A stretch of DNA of 64,000 nt from Vicugna pacos (Eukaryota; Chordata; Mammalia; Artiodactyla; Camelidae): the NCBI RefSeq assembly GCF_048564905.1, contig NC_132995.1:322501-386500 (forward strand), given 5' to 3'. Positions 24,835 through 35,167 of this stretch are shown one piece after another. How positions within the stretch are numbered: position 1 is the stretch's first letter; each line of letters begins with the position of its first letter. The notes beneath the pieces are model-generated. The model did not search any database. It saw only the letters and a list, made by a program, of their open reading frames with translations, and was not told the origin of the DNA. Both the position numbers and the translations under genes were made by a program.

Positions 24835-25430
24835 TGCAGTTCACTCATTCAGTCAACAAACACCTGATGAGCATCTGAGACATCAACACGTTGGTCCCCA
24901 TGAAGTCTAACTGGGAGCACGGCAGTGTGTCCAGCCTCATGGAACTGTCTAGTTAGAGAGCAAGATGGGCATTCATCAAACAGTCACAAAACATCAACTT
25001 GAACTTGAATAGGAAAAAGAACCAAAACAATAGCAGAGAGCCATAAGGAAAGGAGTTAATTCCTCCAAGGGGTGGGAAGGGAAGACTTCCCCACTCGGAG
25101 CGATATGTGCTGATGTGGAGGGGAAGTGGGGGGGGCATCAGGGAGGAGGAGGGGAGGGGAGCAGGCAGGACCAGGTAGGAAGAGCCTTGTAGACCTCGTA
25201 TTTTGTTAGAGGAGCACTCAGGGTGGAGACCCAAGATGCAAGCGACCACGGGAAAAACAGAGGGAATGGAGGCAGCCAGATGAAGACGGAGTGGCCAAGA
25301 AGGGAGGAGGGAAGCCAGGGTGCATGGCATTGTGGACCAAGAGAGAATGGAGCTGGGATATGTCAAATTCAGGGAGGGGCAGTAAGGCCATTGTGACATC
25401 TCTTCTTGGACAGCTATTGGAGAAGTGGCT
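24835..25430 (-). repeat. L2-like remnant
   Basis: TCATTCAGTCAACAAACACC, then AGGAAGAGCCTTGTAGACC, suggest an L2 or L2-related remnant. An open frame of 203 residues on the minus strand here has no motifs and is taken as chance. Confidence 0.4.
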
Positions 25431-25639
25431 TCCCTGGAGAAGAGGACGGGGTGAGGTGCAAGGCTGCCTTTGCCAAATAAAAAACCCACATTTTCAAGGG
25501 CAGCACTTAAGACCCCCAGAGATGCATGGGTTGAGAGTATGTGTGACCAAGAAGACAACAGCACATAAATAAGTCTAGGTAATGTCTAGGCTTAGGGTGA
25601 CCAAAGCAGTTCAACTGAATCAGTGGCCATTTGTGGTAA

Positions 25640-26178
25640 AAGAGGTTAAACAATTTTCTAAATTGAAAAAAATTCACCTGTACAATTCAGTGTATTTAGT
25701 ATTTTCACGAGGTTGATCAGCCATCGCCGTTCTTCCATTCCAGTACACTTCATTACTCCACGAAAGGAACCAAGTACCCGTTAGCACTCCTCATTCCCTC
25801 CTTCCTCCAGCCTCTGGCAACTACCAATCTGCTGTCTGTCTCTGTGGATTTCACCACCCTGCACATTTCACATAAGTGGCGTCCTCCAGCCCATGCAGCC
25901 AGTCGCTCATTTAACTCAGCATAATGTTGCCAGGGCTCATCCATGTTGCAGCAGGTGTCTGTGCTTCATTCCTTTTTATGGCTGAATACCATTTCATCAC
26001 GTGGCTATACCATCCTTCCATCAGTTGAGGGACATTTGGGTTGTTTCCACATGGGGACTCTTATGCATAAGGCTGCTCTGATTGTTCATGTACAAGTTTT
26101 GTGTGAATACTTGAGTACTCTTGAGTAAGACAACTTGGAGTGGAATTGCTGCGTTACATGGCAACTCTATGTTTAACC
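25640..26178 (-). repeat. L1 LINE, left part (split by an LTR)
   Basis: CAATTCAGTGTATTTAGTAT, then CTGAATACCATTTCATCACG, is reversed L1. The text resumes at 26701-26900 after an inserted LTR. Confidence 0.75.
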
Positions 26179-26700
26179 TGTCAACGAAAGTTCAATTAAC
26201 AATCAAAATAAGAAGGAAAAAAAAAAGAATTTTATTTGAGACTAACTGAGGATTGTAACCTGGGAGACAGACTCGGAAAGTTCTGAGAACCGTCCCACCT
26301 GCAAGAAGTCAAAGGTAGAGTAGCACACGTTTTTGAGACAAAGGATCAAAACGACATACTGATATTTTAACAGAAAGTTCACCAAAGACACATAGTCCAG
26401 GTGAGCACATATGAAGGAAGCAGCAAGTCAACATGACCCCCCAACAGAGCTGGAAAAGAACACTATTCTTCTGAGAAATTACATTGCTAGTGTCAGAAGA
26501 AGGGGGAAAATGATCTTCCTTACCTTTGAAGGTAAAACTGTCCTTACCTTCGAGCAGACGTTCCCATGTTTGAGGAGCTCTGGTTAATGTGTAAATGCAG
26601 GTGCACGCTGCACGTTAGGGAGAGAGGGAGGAGGCCCAAACAGACAGAATTTTATTTAAATTTTCTTGTCCTGCCTTAAAATAGGAATTTTATTTCATCA
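26179..26700 (-). repeat. Fossil solo LTR inserted in an L1
   Basis: Bounded by TGTCAACG and TTTCATCA, giving TG...CA ends, with the same four bases (AACC) on both sides at 26175-26178 and 26701-26704. L1 text continues across the insertion. AT-rich polyadenylation-like text implies the reverse orientation. It resembles artiodactyl ERV LTRs, but the family is unknown to me. About 520 bp; ends look whole and no internal part is present. Confidence 0.65.
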
Positions 26701-26905
26701 AACCTTTTGAGGTACTGCCAGGCTTATCCACAACAGCTCTACCATTTTACGCTCCCACCAACAATGTATAACTATTCTAATCTCTCCACAAGCTTACCAG
26801 CATTTGTTACTGCTTGTCTTTTTTATTATAACCATCATAGTAGGTATGAAGTCATATCTCATGGTTTTGTAAGCATTTAAAAATAGTTAAAATCTGGTGG
26901 TGATA
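26701..26905 (-). repeat. L1 LINE, right part
   Basis: TTTTGAGGTACTGCCAGGCT and TTTTACGCTCCCACCAACAA continue the L1 from 26178. Confidence 0.75.
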
Positions 26906-26920
26906 TCTCACACTATACAT

Positions 26921-27693
26921 TAGGGGTCAGCAAATTTCTGTAAAGGGCAAGATAATAAATATTTTAGGCTTTGCACACCAATGATCTCTGCTTTAACAAC
27001 TCGACTGTTGTAGTGTGAACGCAGCTGTAGGCAATTTGTAAACAAATGGGCGTGGTTGTATTCCAGTAAAATTTCATGTATGAACTTTGAATTTCATATA
27101 ATTTCCGTCTGTCATTGAACCTTATTCTTTTCATTTTTTTCAACTATTCAAAAATGTAAAAACCATCTTTGAGTCCCACACACCTGCCGGCTCCCACCCA
27201 GTCAGCCCACCCGGACCCCGTGCCTCCATGCCCAAGCGCCCCAAGTGTGACAAGGAGGTGTACTTTGCTGAGCGGGTGACCTGCCTCGGGAAGGTTTGGC
27301 ATCGGCCTTGCCTGAAGTGTGAGAAGTGTGGAAAGATGCTGACCTCAGGGGGTCATGCTGAGCATGAAGGCAAGCCCTATTGCAACCACCCCTTCTATGC
27401 TGCCATGTTTGGACCCAAAGGCTTTGGGCGTGGTGGAGGTGAGAGTCACACTTTCAAGTGAACCCAGGTTTTGGAGACCCCATCCCTGGCTGCCCGCTGG
27501 GCCGCTGCCCCTCCAGGCTGATGGGAGGCCTTCCCCACCAGCACCTGGGTCTCCCCTGTAGACCCCTATGCCCTCAATAAACCCGGACCCCTGTAAAAAA
27601 AAAATAAAATAAAAACCATCTTTGGCTCTCAGGCCATATAAAAACTGGTGCTGGACTGGATTTGACCTGTGGGCCGTAGCTTGATGACCCCTG
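26921..27693 (+). repeat. hAT-type MER DNA transposon split by a retrocopy
   Basis: The ends TAGGGGTCAGCAA and TTGATGACCCCTG are inverted repeats. Flanking 8-mers (CTATACAT and CTATGCAC) agree at six of eight positions, as expected for an old hAT target duplication. Internal text GTAAAGGGCAAGATAATAAA fits a well-known MER family whose exact name I do not recall. The CRIP1 retrocopy lies inside at 27172-27609. Confidence 0.75.
27172..27609 (+). pseudogene. CRIP1: Processed CRIP1 retrocopy with open frame
   Basis: The 77-codon frame at 27228-27461 (stop included in the range) matches cysteine-rich protein 1, a single-LIM zinc protein, with CRIP1-like 5' and 3' UTR, AATAAA at 27576-27581 and an A-rich tail. 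No introns. A perfect 15-bp target duplication (TAAAAACCATCTTTG) flanks it at 27157-27171 and 27610-27624. The frame is open, but Cys4 is Arg (MPKRPKCDK) and the last LIM cysteine is Phe (CNHPFYAAM); both are zinc ligands in human CRIP1, so the fold should be damaged. It has no promoter of its own that I can see and lies inside a DNA transposon. Most likely non-functional. Confidence 0.9.
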
Positions 27694-27779
27694 CTATGCA
27701 CAAAAATAGGTTCTTGAGGACTGCAGCTCTAAATAAGAAAAGGCAAAACCATAGAGTTCAGAGGGAAAAACAGAATGTC

Positions 27780-28498
27780 TTTGTGATCTTGGTAGAGACC
27801 AATATTTTTTAACCAAACCAGGGACAACTGGTAAACTAGCTACATTAAAGTTAAGGACTTGTGTTCGTTAGAAAGCAGTGTTACACAAGTGAAAAAGGCA
27901 AGCGACAGAGTAGGTGACAGTAATTGATGCTCACAGACCCCACAGAGGACTGGTGTCCAGAATACACAAAGAACTTGGCGTCCCAATACGAAGGAAAACA
28001 CAGCATAAAAACGGGCAAGTGACTTGAACAGACCTATCATTTGCAATCCCTATCAAAATGCCAAAGGCATTTTTCACAGAACTAGAACAATAATTTTTAA
28101 ATTGGCATGGAAACACAAAATTAACTAATGCCTGAGGAAGTAATCCTCAGGAGACGAGGAAGGTGGTCAAAACATTATCCGGGGGATGGGAGGGAAGTGG
28201 GTGTGGTTATTAAAGCACAGCCCATAGCAGAGATACTCTTGGTGTTGGAGCTGCGCCTTTTGATGTTAGCCATTGTCCACACAAGAACCTGCAGAGGTGG
28301 TAGAGTTGTGTAGAACTTAGTGCATGCACAGACAAATGAGCACAACTGAAATTGGGGAATGTGAAGAGGATCAGTGGATTGCATGAAAGTATCTTGGCTG
28401 TGTTATTTTACCATAGTTTTGCAGATTGTTACCAGTGTGAGGAACTAGGCAAAGCATACAAGGTATCATTCTGTTACTACTTTTAATTGTATGAGAAT
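27780..28498 (+). repeat. L1 LINE fragments, plus strand
   Basis: CAATCCCTATCAAAATGCCA followed by GGCATTTTTCACAGAACTAG is forward L1 ORF2, and ATTGCATGAAAGTATCTTGG an L1 3' UTR. The end of the element continues at 28980-29005, beyond the MRPL54 insertion. Confidence 0.75.
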
Positions 28499-28511
28499 CT
28501 ACAATTATTTT

Positions 28512-28966
28512 TTTTCTTTTAATTTTTTTTAACAGTCGCCCCGAAGTCTTTATTGGCCCCCAGGACCCTGATCTAGCCTCTCTGTGGGGGCCCCTCAAGA
28601 ACCCTAGTGATGGGGTCTCCTTTGTTCTCTGAAAAGTCTGTTTTTTTCTGGAAAATAAAAAGTCCTTGGAGGGTCAAGGTGCTCCGGTCCCTCCCCTGCT
28701 AGAACTTCTGGTTCTTGCTCAGCCGGTTGTGACGCCAGATGTGTTTCCGTAGCAACCGCCAGTACTCCCGGGTCTCAGGGTCCAGCTCCTCCAGCTTCTT
28801 GGGGGGACCCACGTTCATCTGGAACAGCCGGCTCTCTTGGCATAATCTCGTACATGGAGTCTCCCAGAAGTGGCAGGGTCCGGGAGCTCCCAGGCCCGCC
28901 AACCGGCCCAGCTCCGGGTAGCCCCGTTGAGGCGTCGGGCCGCCATGACGTACGCCGGCTGCCTGC
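28512..28966 (-). pseudogene. MRPL54: Processed MRPL54 retrocopy, internally deleted
   Basis: Minus strand. The start (ATG at 28944-28946; [16 protein letters not shown]) and the end ([14 protein letters not shown] ... [10 protein letters not shown], stop at 28699-28701) match mitochondrial large-subunit protein L54. A middle block of close to 60 residues is missing, and the two parts lie in different frames, so no full protein is possible. The 3' UTR has AATAAA at 28549-28554 followed by an A-rich end. A 13-bp duplication (CTACAATTATTTT) flanks it at 28499-28511 and 28967-28979. It landed in the 3' end of an L1. The missing block could be a lost exon in the source transcript or a later deletion. 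Confidence 0.85.
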
Positions 28967-29005
28967 CTACAATTATTTTAATAAAAATTTCAATTAAAAA
29001 AAACC

Positions 29006-29865
29006 TCAGTACCTTGTCTGGAGTTCTAACCCCACAGCCTGAGATACGTTGTACCTGTTTGCTGGGTATCCGTGGCCTCGGGGAAGACTGTGTTGTGAGG
29101 AAGAAGCCCAGAGGTCAGAGTGAGCTCGGGTTCACGGATGTGGGACCCTGGTGTGACATGAAAAGAGGACAGTGGTTCGTGGGCAGATGTGGAGGGACTG
29201 TGGTTTGTGACAAGGGCCATGAATGTGAGGAGGGCTTGAGGGTCTGGGTTAGAGGCTCTGCCGCGCTGTTTGTAGGTCTGGTCTAGCCAGGAGTCCTGGA
29301 GGGGAACCCAGAGAGGGGATGGATACCTGGAGTGAGATGTTCCCCAAGAACTGTGAACCCGAGAGCCCTGTCGCAGCGGTGGTCATGGAGAACCTGTGGG
29401 TGTATCGCGGGCTCTCTCTCATTCTCTGACGAAGTGGTGGAGCCAGGGTCCAACTAGGACTGTGAGGCTGCCGACCTGCACTGCATCTCACACCCTACAC
29501 ACACTGTCAGTGACGTCTGTAGTGACTGAGGTCTGCGCATGGATCCGGGGGCAGGGGGAGCTGCATGTTCACTCCACTAAGAACTGAGTTGTAGGTGGGG
29601 TTGGATGCTAGTGGGTGGGACAGTTGGGAAGGTGGGCACATGGCAGCAGGGGGATTCATAATGAATGGCCTTGGTGTGCCTGACGTGAGCTGGGGAGCGC
29701 TAGGACGCTCCTCATTCAGTGCTCTCAGTCATACACCTGCAGGTGGAATTGCCGTCATAGGGTGGATACAGAGTCGGTTTTAGCAGCTAAGCGTCTAGCC
29801 AGTTTTTAACATAATGCCATTTTAACTCTTTTTTTTTCTCTAAGGATTCAAATATTTCTCCCTCC
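29006..29865. other. Unclassified DNA upstream of the ZNF329-like copy
   Basis: No repeat or exon recognised. If the copy arose by segmental duplication, this could hold its old intron, but I see no clear match to ZNF329 intron text. Confidence 0.3.
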
Positions 29866-29870
29866 CCCAG

Positions 29871-31580
29871 CCTGGGAAACAAAAGTCCAGATGGAAGCAG
29901 CAACTCAGGTTGTTTTAAGGGCAGAACCATCCGGTTTCAAGAAAATGGAAGATTTGTAGGGGATGATTCCTGTTTATATGCATTAGGAGAAATCTGGGAG
30001 TGTGAGGATGAGGTAAAAATGCTCCATAAAAACCCAGGGGCTCATCTGAGGCGAACAGCATCTACCCAGGACAACAAGAGGGTCTGGTGAGAGGCTGTAG
30101 TCATCACGAACATGGAGAGAGGACGACCCTCTCCTCAGTCCTCACCCATCTCAAAAAGGTCCCAGACAAAAGCTTTCTTTGAACATGACTCAGACATTTA
30201 AGCATTCCAGTTATATATCCAATTGTTGGAAAAGCCATGAAGGTCCCATCCTTGATGAAGATGACCACAGAACAGCCGTCAGCCGGGTTGGACAACCTGG
30301 CCACCTTGGTGGAGAACAGGAGACAAGCCCACCAGATGAACTGAAAGTGTAAATTCTGACAGCCACTCTGCACCCTGAGTGAACAGGGTCTAACTCAGAG
30401 AAAGGCAGCCACACAGGGGAGGGGTGAGAGGAGGTGTCTGATCAGGGCATATGCACTGCTGAGCAGAAGAGAATTCATCCGGAGATGAATACATTGACTG
30501 CAATGAATGTGGGCGATCCTTCAGATGGAAATCTCACTTCGTTGGGCACCAGAGGACTCATACTGGAAAGAGGCTTTTTACCTGTAGTGACTGTGGAAAA
30601 ACCCTTCTCCAATAACTACGACCTCCATAGAGCAGAGAAGCCGTAGAAATGCAGTAAACATGGGAAAGCCTTCAGTGCTAGCTCTGCCTCTATCAAGCAC
30701 AAGAAGACCCACACGGGAGAAGATGCATGAAGGCGGCCAGTGCAGGAAGTCCTTCAGCCACCACTCTTCCTTGTTTTGCACCACAGAACTCAAGCTAGAG
30801 AAAAGTCGTTCAGACATAATATATGAGAAATCCTTCCCCAATGTCTCCCACCTTATTGTCCATTGAGGATTCACACAGGAGAGAAACCCTTGTACGTGCC
30901 AAGTGTGGGAAGCTGTGGCTCATACCTGACTAAATGTGGGAGAATTCACATTGGAGGGAAACCGTGTTAGTGTACGAATTGTGGAAAATCCTTCAACTGC
31001 AATGGTCACCTTGTCGTGCATCAAAAAGTCCATTCCGGGGAGAAACCCGGCAAGTGTAAAGAATGTGGGGAAACTTTCACTGAGAGTGCTTACCTCATCC
31101 GGCACCAGAGGATCCATACAGGCGAGAAGCCTTATGAGTGTAGTCAGTGTGGCAAAGCTTTCAGGGACAGCTCCTGTCTGACCAAACACCAGAAGATACA
31201 TTCTCAAGAGCCCCTGTACCAGTGGGTCAAATGTCAGTTCCAGGGCAGCTGTGCTATTAGACACCAGAGTTGGCACACTGGACAGACACTCGAGTAAAGT
31301 CAGTGAATGTGAAAATGGCTCTGTCCAATTCTCTTTACTTATGCAATGCCAGAGACTTCATATTGAAGAGAAGCTCTTTGAAAATAATGCAACTCATCCT
31401 TTACTCCTCGGAACAGAAACCCTCGAGACATTGTGTCTGTGTCAGAAACTGGGAGAATTCTTCTGCCGTGTTGCTGAACTTACTGGAAAGAAATTCTAGA
31501 AATGTAACAAATGTGTTAAAAACCTTCAAGGATTGTGCTAAAAATACGTACATGAGACTCTGACACATCACAGTGAAACC
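29871..31580 (+). pseudogene. Decayed ZNF329 paralogue
   Basis: It begins after a CAG acceptor with CCTGGGAAAC, as ZNF329 does (CCTGAGACAC). The N-terminal part keeps a trace of the ZNF329 pattern (a GEIWECED-like run, then HLRRTAS). Finger remnants follow, with many frameshifts and stops. At 31016-31230 two fingers survive well ([20 protein letters not shown] and [20 protein letters not shown]), equal to ZNF329 fingers 8 and 10; finger 9 is absent. Beyond 31240 only broken finger text remains. It is a tandem, intron-era copy rather than a retrocopy: no A tail or target duplication is seen and the acceptor context is kept. No function expected. Confidence 0.88.
31391..31515 (+). repeat. Left arm of an inverted repeat (finger remnant)
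   Basis: The reverse complement of this stretch matches 33960-34072 at close to nine bases in ten by eye, with a two-base gap. It lies in the 3' part of the ZNF329-like pseudogene. Confidence 0.8.
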
Positions 31581-31954
31581 TTTTGAGGGCAATGACACCT
31601 TTGAGAGAGGAGACCAAGATGTCGGGGGGAGACTTACTTCTCATGGCATTCCTTTGTCATTATATGATGTGCAAATCAAAACCTAGGAATGGAGTTAATG
31701 TGGGAAACATTCACACTGGAACTGTTGCTTTTCTTTGCGTTGGAAGATTTGGTTAACATGATGAGTTCGAGGTTTTGGTAAAAACTCTTGCCGACACTCT
31801 TTGGTAAAAGGAATGTATTTTTGATTTGGCCAATACAGAGTGATAATACAGGAAAGTCCCTTAAGGTGCTGCTAACCTTAATGTGAAGGAAAACTCATGC
31901 AAAAATGGACAGCAATCATACATTTATGGGGGAAACCTTCCAACTGGAGATCTG

Positions 31955-32260
31955 GTCTTCCAGAGTAGTGCTGTCTGATAGAAATATCATATGAGCCACA
32001 TATGTCATTTCAAATTCTTTAGTGGCCATATGTTTTTAAAAACTAATAAGAAACAGGTGAAATTCATGTCAATAACATTTTATTTTACCACCTGTATCCC
32101 AAATACCAATAGTTTGAATGTACGGCACTCACTGCACTTCGATTCCTGTCACTGCACATCTAGCAGCCACTTCATCAACAGCATGACTCCAGGGCATCAC
32201 AGAATTGGTTTTGGAGAGAAGCCCCTGATAGAGCATTTGTCTGGTTGAAAATAAACCACA
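31955..32260 (+). repeat. MER-type DNA transposon remnant
   Basis: AGTGCTGTCTGATAGAAATA, AGCCACATATGTCATTTCAA and AAACAGGTGAAATTCATGTC fit a mammal-wide hAT-type element that also occurs, reversed, at 43.9 kb. The exact family is not recalled. Confidence 0.6.
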
Positions 32261-32264
32261 GTCA

Positions 32265-33730
32265 GGTTTTTGTCCCATTTCTAGAAAAAGTGTGTGCCTG
32301 GAAGTTAGTCCTGACATAGAACCCTCGGGACTCAACTCATTCATTTATTTCAATATACACGTTCTTTCCATATTTAAAAAATTTTTTAAATTTTCTTTTC
32401 ACATTTTAACATCTTGGAAATCAGGTTAATCAATGGCAGCCTGTAGTTCAGTTGGCAGCCTTTTGTTTTCTCAGTGGCACACAAAATGTGCATCTTACCA
32501 TCCGTTGTGTCTTAGGTCTGATAAAATAACTAATATCAGGAGGGGGAATTACATGACTAGTGAGATTCATTCATCTGAGGAAACCAGAACGTTCACAGAA
32601 GAGACTGTTGCTGGGGTAACAATGAACAACACAGCTGTGGGAGCAAAAGAGGGTGATGTAGTCCTGCTCCTGTTGCTGGATAGTGAGTGTTACCTGATTC
32701 CTTTCCTGTAGCCAGTGTCATCTGTAATCGTCACTGTTTATTGCAAGACTGAAAATTCTCATAAGGTGGAGGGAAGCCAGACACACAAGTGTGTACAGGC
32801 TCCTCACAAGCTGGTTAAACAGTAGAGAACTTCTGATGTCACAGGGCTTCTAGTCTAGCTTATATATCAGAGTATCTTTAGTATTTTCTGTATATGTGCT
32901 GGTGCGCACTTTGGGCCTTTTATTTATGAAAGAAAACGCTGTCCCTGACAGTCAGTGGACACTCATTTAAGTGGCAATCCCTTGGCTGCTCAGAAGGCCT
33001 ATGTGGGAATCCTAACCCCAAATAAAGAAAAATTGTATGAAATTGCATGAAAATTCTGGGCCAGACCAGGTGAGTGTTAGCGCCATGGGTAGGAGTACAC
33101 GTTTTGACTTTCGTCAGACTTGGGTTTCTCATGGGATTCTGTCTCCATAGCTGTGGGGTCGTAGGTGACTTGTTGAATCTCTGTGTGCCTTAGTTCCTCA
33201 CTTACAAAGTGTGGATAATCCCACGCTCATTAGGAGGAAGAGCAGTGAGGGACACAGAGGCCCCGGGACAGAGCAGGCTCAGTGTGGGTCCGCTGCTTCT
33301 GCTCCCTGCCCCACTGGTATTACTGCACCTCCCACTGTTACCACTGCTCTTATTATTGTTTTTATTGTTGATTTTGTTGATGATGAGGACGTAGAGGTTG
33401 CTCTTCTCTGACTCTGGAGGCTGAAAGAGAAGAGACGTTGGCAGCCTTCTCAACCACTGTAGGCTCTCGGCCCCTGTCACCAGGAGTTCACAGCTGGCAT
33501 TGCTTCCCAGACTCTAGTGTATGTGATTGGCTGGAGGCCCCCTGAGGTGGGCAGAGCTGAAGGAGCTACCTGGGAGAGGGCCAGACTCTCCGGATGTGGA
33601 TGATGGCAGCTGGGATGTGTGTGGGTGCCTGTCCCGAGTGGAGGTGGGGCTCCAGGCACTGAGATGATGAGGTCTTGGCAGGTTGGCCGCTGGGTCTGGT
33701 ACCCCAGAGTGATAGCATACATTGAGAGGG
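32265..33730. other. Intergenic DNA, unclassified
   Basis: No gene seen. A short leucine-coding simple stretch (GTT/TTATT-rich) lies near 33340-33390. Confidence 0.35.
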
Positions 33731-33734
33731 TATC

Positions 33735-33895
33735 GTATGGTATTTTTCTTTCTCTTCCTGGCTTACTTCACTTAGAATGATGATCTCCAGGTCCATCCAT
33801 GTTGCTGCAAATGGCACAATTCTATTCTTTTTATGGCTGAGTAGTATTCCACTATATAAATATACCACAACTTCTTTATCCATGAACTGTTGATA
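33735..33895 (-). repeat. L1 LINE fragment
   Basis: GATCTCCAGGTCCATCCATG and GGCTGAGTAGTATTCCACTA mark reversed L1. Confidence 0.75.
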
Positions 33896-33959
33896 CTTGA
33901 ATGGATCTCAGAGGAATTACATTTGGTTAAAACATGCCAATCTCAAAACATGCCAATCT

Positions 33960-34072
33960 CATGCCCTGTTATATTTCTAGAGTTTCTTTTCAGTAAATTC
34001 AGCGACATGGCAGAAGAATTCTCTGTTTCTGACACAGACACAATGTCTCAAGGGTTTTTGTTCCAAGGACTT
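33960..34072 (-). pseudogene. Orphan zinc-finger remnant, right arm of inverted repeat
   Basis: Read on the minus strand it copies the 3' part of the ZNF329-like pseudogene (31391-31515), in the opposite orientation and about 2.5 kb away. Just to its left is a 16-bp tandem duplication (AAACATGCCAATCTCA type). Confidence 0.7.
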
Positions 34073-34074
34073 CT

Positions 34075-34335
34075 GAATCTACATACTGTATGATTCTATT
34101 TATATGACATTCTGGAAAATGCAAAACTGTAGGCGGGGAAACCAAATCAGTGTTTGCCAGGGTTATGGGCGGGAAAGAAGGGCAGCAGGAGGGAGTTTTT
34201 TGTACAGTGGATCTATTATTTCTTCTGTTTGTGTTGTCGATTATACAAGTTAAAATTCATGGAAGTGAATGCCCCAAAATGGCAGTGCTGTTGTAAATAA
34301 ATATGTAAAATAAAACTGTTCAGAGAAACATTAAA
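34075..34335 (+). repeat. Old L1 LINE 3' end
   Basis: GATTCTATTTATATGACATT, CAGTGTTTGCCAGGGTTATG and TTATACAAGTTAAAATTCAT fit a forward L1M 3' UTR. Confidence 0.65.
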
Positions 34336-34339
34336 AAAA

Positions 34340-34660
34340 CAGCTCCCTCAAAATGACAGCCTCATAAACTGCCATCTAGAAAAGCCTGGAATGGGAAGCA
34401 GCATCCTGGCTCTGTGAACTGGAGCTGACAGCTATTTTGGGCTTCAGGGCACATCACTTACCCCAGTTGCCTCTCTCACATTTTCCTCCATTTCTGCGGC
34501 TCCTGAGGCCCACAGCATGGGGGGGGTCTTCGAATTCTATCAGTTCCCCGGATATGAAGAACCCCCTTTTATTGCCCCCACATCCCTGTTTCTGGGTATT
34601 CCCACGTCTATTTTTTTTATATTTATTTTGTTGGTGGGCTTTCGTTTGTTGTTTGTTTCT
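34340..34660. other. Intergenic DNA, nothing recognised
   Basis: No motif seen. Confidence 0.3.
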
Positions 34661-34664
34661 TTCG

Positions 34665-34781
34665 GGGGGTAGTTAATTAGGTTTATTTATTAGTTATTTT
34701 GATGGAGGTACTGGGAATTGAACCCATGACCTCGTGTGTGCTAGGCATATACTCTACCACTGAGCTATACCCTCCCCTTCC
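34665..34781 (-). repeat. Camelid tRNA-derived SINE, reversed
   Basis: GATGGAGGTACTGGGAATTG and CTACCACTGAGCTATACCCT are the reversed Vic-type SINE. Confidence 0.88.
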
Positions 34782-34784
34782 CAC

Positions 34785-35165
34785 GTCTATTTCTAAGGCT
34801 ATGAGTCTGGCTCTGTTGTCTCCCTGTTTCTGCCTCTCTCCTTCGCTGTCTCCATCTCCAGGCCTTCTTTTCTCAGAGTTTCTGTCTTCCCCATTTTAGG
34901 CCAACCCAATTCTGTCTGTCCCTGTCTTGAGTCTGTCTCCACGTCGGAGTCTCCCAGCCTCGGGATCTCCTCTTCTTTGAGTCTGGGTTCCGCCCTTTCG
35001 CTGTGTCTCCATCTGTCGGTCTTCTTGTCTCTGTTCTCCTCTGTATCTCGCTGTCTCTGGGGCTCTGGACTCCTGGTGTCTCCATCCTTGGGTGTGCACG
35101 TCTGTAGTCCTCACCTTTCCCTCCCTGTCTGCGTACGTGCCTCCTCTATTCCTCTAGGTCTCTCC
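34785..35165 (+). repeat. Pyrimidine-rich, TCTG/TCTC low-complexity tract
   Basis: Plus strand strongly biased to T and C, with repeated GTCTC and TCTGTCT words, directly abutting the CpG island at 35.17 kb. Confidence 0.65.
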
Positions 35166-35167
35166 AG

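Noticed and set aside
27228-27461. CRIP1 as a working gene
   Set aside because: Intronless, A-tailed, flanked by a target duplication, and lacking two zinc ligands.
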